Shown here: positions 8,701 through 13,134 of the stretch, piece after piece
Layout of the letters: each line of letters opens with the position of its first letter
Position numbering within the stretch: position 1 is the stretch's first letter
Source: Ettlia oleoabundans
Taxonomy: Eukaryota; Chlorophyta; Chlorophyceae; Chlamydomonadales
DNA: 13,134 bases
Assembly: GCA_019693395.1 (NCBI GenBank)
Contig: JAAMXP010002730.1
Span: 790 to 13,923 of the forward strand
Direction: 5' to 3'
Made by a program: the position numbers and the translations under genes
The notes under the pieces: model-generated
Database searches by the model: none
What the model was told of the DNA's origin: nothing
What the model saw: the letters and a program-made list of their open reading frames with translations, nothing else

Positions 8701-11700
8701 CAGAAGGACAATACTTTATCAACTGTTAGACCTGCCAGCTAGGACAACCCACTTTTCAGCAAAAAGGCACTGCACTCGCCTATCTTAGCACCACATACTG
8801 GTTGAGTACAACTGGCTGTCCCTACCTCCAGGCTTGCTGCCCGGCTTGGGCGGTGGCGGAGGTGGTGGCGGCGGGGGAGCAGCGCCTTTGACACCCGGCT
8901 TGGGTGGTGGAGGAGGAGGGGGAGGCGGCGGAGCTGCACCCTTGGCCCCCAGATGGGATGACAAGGGAGGCGGCGGTGGTGGTGCTGCCGGCTTTTTGGC
9001 AGCAGAGCAGCCAGGGGGCAGCTTGGGGGGTGGCGGCGGGGGCGGTGGGGCTGCCCCGCCGGCAGGTTTTGCCGCCTTGTTTGCAGAGCAGCCCGGCGGA
9101 AGCTTAGGAGGCGGCGGAGGAGGTGGCGGCGCCGCAGCGGCACCAGCAGGGCGTGCTGCATTGCCGGCTGAGCAGCCATGGGGCAGCGGCGGCGGCGGAG
9201 GGGGTGGCGGCGGTGCGCCACCACCCATCCGTGGCGTGGCCGCTGGCCGCGGGAAGCCGTGCTGCTGATTTAGCTGCTTCTCCATCTCTCGTAACTCGAG
9301 CCGCACGTCCTGATCCTTCTTAAGCTTCTTTGCATGCGCCGCCATGATCACCGCAAGGTCGAGGGGGGTGTACTCTCCGCCGGCATCTTGCGCCGCTGTG
9401 GGCGACACTGCACACCACGCTCACAATTCACTTTGGTAAGGGGAAGATTGAGTGCTCCGCTTGCTGTTAGTATGTACCTCGAACATGCAGGCTCTGCCAT
9501 AAGGTGCACTAAGGAGATAACCAGTAACCAAAGTAAATCATCCCCATGACCCAACTGCCGTTCAACCCTTAGCTGCAGTTCAATCCCCCTCTGTCGCCTT
9601 TGTCATCCAACTAAGCTCCGACCGCACCTGGGCGGGAGGTCATGGGAGTGGGCAGCATTTGCTGCAGGTCTTCCGCTGCATTGAGCAACTCCTCAATGGA
9701 GATGCCAGCTGGCAGGTAGCCCATGTGCCCCTCCTCATCCACAGCCGTCCTGCAGCAGCGTAACGAGGCGGGCAGGCGGCACAGGGGCAAGCTAGCTCTT
9801 TGCATTCCATAGCAGGGCAACAATTGTAAGGCATTTACGGAAGCTTCACACAGCGCCAGGAGTTTCCCAAGCCTGAGCAATGGTACATGTAGCTGGCAGG
9901 GTAGGCAGTTTGTGAATGCATAGCAGCTAGGGGTTAACCAAAAGCCAACAGCCACACCACAAAGCGACTAGGCCAAACACAGCAGCCGCCACAGAGAGCA
10001 GCCGTTCACCAGCACACAGCCCACCCACTTTTGCATGATCTGCCCCGTCTTCTCGTTGATGTACAGGCTCCCAAGCTGCGCCAACGCTGCCGCTGCCGGG
10101 GTCGCCATGGCAGCCTGCAGAGACACATCCTTAACGTCATGATGAGGTACGGCGGCAAAGTTGGTGATATTGCCGCTGCACAAAAGCTGCGACAGCTCTG
10201 TATCAGCGACATCGGCACTGGCAAATCTGGCAACAGCAGTGCATGCTGCCCGCTGGTTCAAGTCCCTCACCTCTGCTGTAAGGGCTGCACCAAAGGCTGC
10301 CGCCGCTGAGCTGGCACCTGCGCCGCCAGCTGTTGGCCACGCGGGCGATCCAAGGTTGGGCAGATCAACCTCGGCAGCGGACGAGGAGGGGTGTGAGCCG
10401 ACCTCTGGTGTGGCAAATAGCCCAGCTGCCGCCAGGTTTTGCGCCACATCAGCACGGGTGGCGCGTCCGGTAGCGTGCCTGGCTTCAGCAGGGGCAACCT
10501 GTGGTGCCAATGGGCCCGCTGTGGTACCGCCCGCTCCTGCTCCTTCAGTACATTGCAGTACAATGCAGTGCATCACAATGTTTCTTACTCAGAGCAGAGC
10601 ATCGTGGGCATTTAGCCAGCAGTAGATGTTGATGCAGGATGCGCTAAAGCAAACCTTCCCAGCAGCAAACCAGTGAGAGCCTATGTGTTGAGAAACAAAG
10701 TGGCAAGGAAGTATTACAGGCAGCATGCAGCACTGACCTGACAGAGCGGTACGTATGTCCGCCGGTGTCACCGCCGGCATTCGCTGGGCGTGCATGGAGG
10801 CCGCCAGCTTGTTGATGCTTGCTTGTGCCTGCTTGGACACGCTATGAAGAAGATGGCCCTGGCTACCAGCTGACCCCTCCCCACTGCCTGCTGCAGCACC
10901 CGTGTGTTGCAGCAGATCGGCCACACTGACACGGCTGATGTGCAGGGGGGTGGGCCTCCCGCCGGCACCTGCCGCCATCTGGCGACTGCTGCCGGCAGCG
11001 GGGGCTGCACCACCTTCGCCGCCGTGGCTGCCAGGGGCCCTGCCTGGGTGGCCTCCAGCCAACACTGGCGCTCCCGCCTGCTTAGACTCCACGCTATCCT
11101 CGTAGCTAGCATAGCGGCCATCACCAAGCGGGGCAGCCACCTTGGCAGGCGTCACGTTGCCCTTGTGCAACTGGGCAGCAAAGTGTTGCAAGCCAGCCGT
11201 GCCGACGCAACTGCCTGCTGCGCCATCACCACTTGCAACCGCGTTGGGCAAGCCTGGGATACCGTCGCCTGCTGCATGGAAATAGCCGTCGGGGCCGTGA
11301 CGGCCATCCACAGCCGCATCCAGGTTGCCATACAAAACTCCTGCCCCTGCACCACCCGGCGCCTCAGCAGCACCGCCAGGAGCGCCCAATCCCCAGCCAA
11401 ATCCACTGTTTCCGGCTGCCTCCACCGCTGTGGCAACTGCAGCAGCGATGCCGCCTATCGGCGGTTCATGTTGGCCAGAGCCCTCAATTCCCTCTCTCCG
11501 AGAGCGCTTGTCGCCAATGCCTGCGCTGAGAGGCACGCTGTGGTCTCCAGAGTGCGTCAGCTCATACACAATCTGCCCGTCTAGCACCTCCACCCCTTCT
11601 GCACTCAATTGCTGCCCGCTTCCCCTGCTGGTTACTGCATGCGGCGAGGCTCCTGCTACAGCTCCCACAAAACCAGAAGGCAGGCTGCTATTGGAGGCTC

Positions 11701-12931
11701 TCAGCCGAGATGCGCCCTGCAGCAAACCCGCGAGAAGTTGTGGCAGGCATGGCTTAAGATGCGCATTCCTACCAGCCTGGTCTCTAGAAAGGCTGCTACG
11801 ATGGGTATAAGTGTGTGTCCAACCTCGCGACATGAACTCTCCTAACTGGCTTGCTGAATAGTCTAGTCATTGTGTCCCCGCACACGGCTGTCTGCGTGGC
11901 TCGCAAAGCAGCCTACCTGGTGAGGCGATGCCGGGGCGGAAGCTGTGTCAGAAGCTGCACCATCAGAGGGTGCCGGTGAGTTGTCCTGGGACGCATAGCC
12001 TGGGCGGTACAGCGGCAGTACACACGTCCATTGCGGTCGCTGACGCTTGCTGTGGATGACCTTGTCGTTCTTGCCTGCAGGGTTGAGGGGACAGTAAGCT
12101 TGCTCATCGCTAAGCACAAGGCATTGCCATATGCCAATGCTGGCATCCTGCCAAGGCCTGAGCATGCAGACAACAACTAATCAGCCTGCGAGCATGAGCC
12201 GGAGAATTTCATCAAGGGAACTGGAACCCTTACAGGCGACTGTGGTAGCAGTCTCACCAGGCGGTCGCCAGGGCGACTTGTGAGGAGGGTCCGCACTGGG
12301 TGGACGCAGCGCCGCTTTCAGCTCAATCTGTCGCAGCAGCACCGGCGCTGCGGGCCCGAGGTGCGACATTCCGGAGGTGCCACGGCTGGTGTAAGAGCGG
12401 CCAGGAGACCCAGGTCCGCCACTACTCAGGCTGGGCCCTCCTTGCCGCGGTGTCTCCCCAACGCTGCCGCTACGCACCGCTTCTTGGGGACGCCACAGCC
12501 GGCCTGCTGCCGCGGCCTCCTCCTGCTGCTGCTGCGCTGCCAGGGCTGTCGGGAGCTGCAAGGGCGGCACCGGCGGGCGGCGGAGGGCCGCTGGATGATC
12601 GTTCTCATCTGACAGGTGGCGCCCGGGGCCTAATCCATCCTGCTGAGCCGCCCTGCCGCTCGCGATCCAGCTTTGGCTGGCCTTGCCAGGCAAGGTGGAC
12701 ACGGGGTTTACCAGGCGTGACGGTGCCTGGCCTGCCTGCCTGCCACCATTGTGCGCCGGCTTGGGAGGCGGGGCCCTGTAAGGGGCTGCGCTGGCACCTG
12801 CGCTCGTGCCAGCTGGCGGCTTCTTCTTGGCAATCAGGCGCTGGATCTGCTCCTGCAGCTGCTCCTGCTTGCTGCGTTGCTGCTGCGAGTCCTCCCGCGG
12901 CAACGCCTCTCCATACAGCTGCTCATAGTTG
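2786..12931 (-). CDS. Formin (FH1-FH2 actin nucleator), 17 exons, N-terminus outside window
   Basis: Exons in transcription order (high to low coordinate): 12931-12234, 12074-11917, 11716-10738, 10542-10029, 9749-9628, 9407-8826, 8690-8580, 8312-8017, 7857-7729, 7497-7367, 6988-6859, 6472-6362, 6004-5894, 5587-5513, 5260-5087, 4773-4630, 4438-2786. Phases agree at every junction and give 2038 residues plus TAA. FH1 spans about residues 888-1066, FH2 about 1113-1488, and a 550-residue tail follows. Formins nucleate unbranched actin filaments and stay on the barbed end; FH1 recruits profilin-actin and FH2 forms the ring dimer. No GBD/FH3, PTEN-like, C2 or membrane segment is visible in the part seen, so its class is open; that part of the gene lies above 13134. 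FH2 exon joins are strong because lengths match other formins; the joins in low-complexity exons 1-6 are less certain. Confidence 0.93.
3077..3097 (-). repeat. CAG trinucleotide repeat encoding Q7
   Basis: Seven perfect CAG units lie in the coding strand of the formin tail, preceded by SQSQSHS. A pure repeat of this kind may vary in length between strains. Confidence 0.9.
3970..4005 (-). repeat. 18-bp tandem duplication in the formin tail
   Basis: Two adjacent 18-bp units share their first 15 bases (cctgctcagcttccg on the plus strand). They encode the repeat [12 protein letters not shown]. The change is in frame and shows recent local slippage. Confidence 0.85.
4774..5086 (-). other. Formin intron, 313 bp
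   Basis: The donor is cttgag-gtgggc and the acceptor gcctctcag. The phase-0 join gives [17 protein letters not shown]. It contains the 11-bp tandem repeat described separately and a run of short agtagcggtagcg-like sequence at about 5006-5050. Confidence 0.82.
4941..4966. repeat. 11-bp tandem repeat in a formin intron
   Basis: The unit gccacccttat occurs twice in tandem, with a partial third copy (gcca), inside the 313-bp intron 4774-5086. No other structure or gene is visible in that intron. Confidence 0.85.
5261..5512 (-). other. GC-AG intron of the formin gene (FH2, after the 75-bp exon)
   Basis: The exon ends atgcag (AANMQ) and the intron starts gcacgt; the acceptor is ccccgcag at 5268-5261. 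The join AANMQ-LTALKG keeps the expected length from the AA motif to the LGL motif. A competing GT donor six bases into the intron-side frame (plus two codons, RG G) would insert three residues and fits the family less well. Confidence 0.7.
5588..5893 (-). other. GC-AG intron of the formin gene (FH2, before the 75-bp exon)
   Basis: The upstream exon ends acacag (HFVITQ) and the intron starts gcaaac; the acceptor is cctgcag at 5594-5588. The phase-0 join gives [14 protein letters not shown]. The spacing from LLHF to the QAA motif equals that of animal Daam formins as I recall them, so no GT donor is needed. No gene is seen within this 306-bp intron. Confidence 0.78.
6005..6361 (-). other. Formin intron, 357 bp
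   Basis: The donor is accag-gtaagc and the acceptor tttcttgcag. It splits the most conserved FH2 motif between LGNHLNQ and GTQRG, in phase 0. Nothing else is recognised inside it. Confidence 0.85.
6473..6858 (-). other. Longest formin intron, 386 bp, with G-rich plus strand
   Basis: The donor is aag-gttagt and the acceptor cccatgcag. The acceptor is preceded by a C-rich pyrimidine tract (minus strand of 6480-6541). The opposite strand has seven runs of three or more G between 6492 and 6540 with loops of 1-5 bases, which fits the usual G-quadruplex pattern. A short open stretch (6733-6790) is not an exon, because the flanking exons join at exactly the FH2 family spacing. Confidence 0.7.
6989..7366 (-). 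other. Formin intron, 378 bp
   Basis: The donor is cacaa-gtgagg (phase 2) and the acceptor ccctgcag. The join completes a lysine codon (HPKHK-GLSDVD). I see no gene, RNA or repeat inside it. Confidence 0.8.
8281..9216 (-). other. FH1 region, nine poly-proline tracts
   Basis: Across exons 6, 7 and 8 there are nine proline runs of 6-10 residues, separated by short repeated linkers of two kinds: [23 protein letters not shown] and [12 protein letters not shown]. Such tracts bind profilin-actin and feed the FH2 ring. The introns at 8825-8691 and 8579-8313 interrupt the region, both in phase 1 after a KPG or KPGG sequence. On the plus strand the same DNA reads as a long Gly-rich frame, which is a shadow. 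The repeats likely grew by unequal exchange within the exon. Confidence 0.93.
8580..8690 (-). other. Phase-symmetric 111-bp FH1 cassette exon
   Basis: This exon starts and ends in phase 1 (acceptor tgtgcag, donor gtaagg) and encodes two complete proline tracts with a KGKPGAKGA linker. Removing it would keep the frame, because the flanking junctions both complete a codon begun by a single G. Whether it is actually skipped is not visible in the sequence. Confidence 0.85.
9217..10290 (-). other. Unrecognised, probably helical segment just before FH1
   Basis: The end of exon 4, exon 5 (9749-9628) and the start of exon 6 encode about 190 residues that are not low-complexity. Pieces include [50 protein letters not shown] and [16 protein letters not shown], followed by a charged helix ([19 protein letters not shown]). 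The composition suggests several amphipathic helices. I do not match it to DID, FH3 or C2. In other formins a dimerisation or coiled-coil region often precedes FH1, and this could play that role. Confidence 0.55.
10290..12931 (-). other. Formin N-terminal low-complexity region (exons 1-3 and start of exon 4 of the visible part)
   Basis: The visible protein opens with [14 protein letters not shown] and a Gln/Glu/Lys-rich helix ([16 protein letters not shown]) that may form a short coiled coil. A disordered Pro/Gly/Ala/Gln region follows. Exon 2 contains a more ordered-looking piece ([17 protein letters not shown]). Exon 3 (979 bp) is Gly/Ala-rich with two more ordered pieces: [15 protein letters not shown], and near its end [17 protein letters not shown]. 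No known formin regulatory domain is recognised. These segments probably act as a flexible regulatory linker, which is inference from composition only. Confidence 0.6.
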
Positions 12932-13134
12932 CTGCAACCAATGACAGTTAAGAAACGAAAAGGATACTAGCGCAGGGGGTAGTTAGGGGAGACAAATGCA
13001 GCATAGGAACGCATGCGATCGCTGGTTCTTCATGTGCAATGCGAATGGCTGCTGCTAGGGGCCGCAGAGCAGGGAGCAGATAGCCGCCATTCATGCGCCA
13101 CAAAGTGCATCCGCAGTGCCAGTTCGACCCCCCC
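12932..13134 (-). other. Part of an upstream formin intron (window edge)
   Basis: The acceptor is attggttgcag, ending at 12932. The remaining 200 bp show no convincing exon. A frame reading ELALRMHFVAH (about 13086-13118, minus strand) could be the end of an upstream exon, but I find no good donor of the right phase. Confidence 0.45.

Noticed and set aside
8834..9268. Long Gly-rich open frame on the plus strand
   Set aside because: It is the reverse complement of the poly-proline FH1 exon; CCN runs read as GGN. There is no independent start context or family match.
10904..11584. 226-residue open frame on the plus strand
   Set aside because: It is antisense to formin exon 3, shows no recognisable motif, and mirrors the Gly/Ala-rich coding strand.
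13086..13118. Possible upstream formin exon ending in ELALRMHFVAH
   Set aside because: No donor of the right phase and quality was found, and the segment is too short and too near the edge to support.
1..13134. Functional cluster linking malonate activation and actin assembly
   Set aside because: The genes are convergent, eukaryotic and unrelated in pathway; adjacency alone is not evidence of a shared system.

Overview
The window looks like nuclear DNA of a GC-rich unicellular green alga (Chlorophyta). A Chlorella- or Coccomyxa-like trebouxiophyte is my guess, but the lineage cannot be proven from this sequence. The grounds are short exons split by many introns of about 130-390 bp, long Ala/Gln/Gly-rich low-complexity protein segments, and a plant-type malonyl-CoA synthetase. 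It holds parts of two convergent, intron-rich protein genes. I see no prokaryotic operon, RNA gene, transposon or CRISPR array.

Plus strand, positions 20-2568: the C-terminal 305 residues, in seven exons, of an acyl-CoA synthetase of the malonyl-CoA synthetase group (ACSF3/AAE13/MatB). The 5' part lies left of the window. The motifs ERYGMTE, TGD, the GR...IK...GGYK hinge and the C-terminal PRNQMGKV lysine motif are all intact.

Minus strand, from beyond position 13134 down to 2786: a large formin. I traced 17 exons, all phase-compatible, that join into one frame of 2038 residues, with the N-terminus outside the window. Order: a low-complexity N-terminal region (12931 to about 10300); an unrecognised, probably helical stretch (about 10290 to 9220); a proline-rich FH1 region with nine poly-Pro tracts (9216-8281); a complete FH2 actin-nucleating domain over exons 8-16 (8139-4630); and one 1653-bp exon encoding a 550-residue Ala/Gln/Pro/Ser-rich tail (4438-2786).

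The two stop codons are only 217 bp apart, so the 3' ends face each other and may overlap. The genes have unrelated functions: malonate activation, and actin filament assembly fed by profilin-actin. Their adjacency is probably just genome compactness.

The main oddities are: four GC-AG introns among 22, in two consecutive pairs; an FH1 carried on two phase-1-symmetric exons that could be skipped in frame; an unusually long formin tail; and a possible alternative gene end or intron-retention stop at 12181. I do not see an obviously new biological system. Exon joins were made by eye from splice consensus, frame and family alignment, without transcript data.
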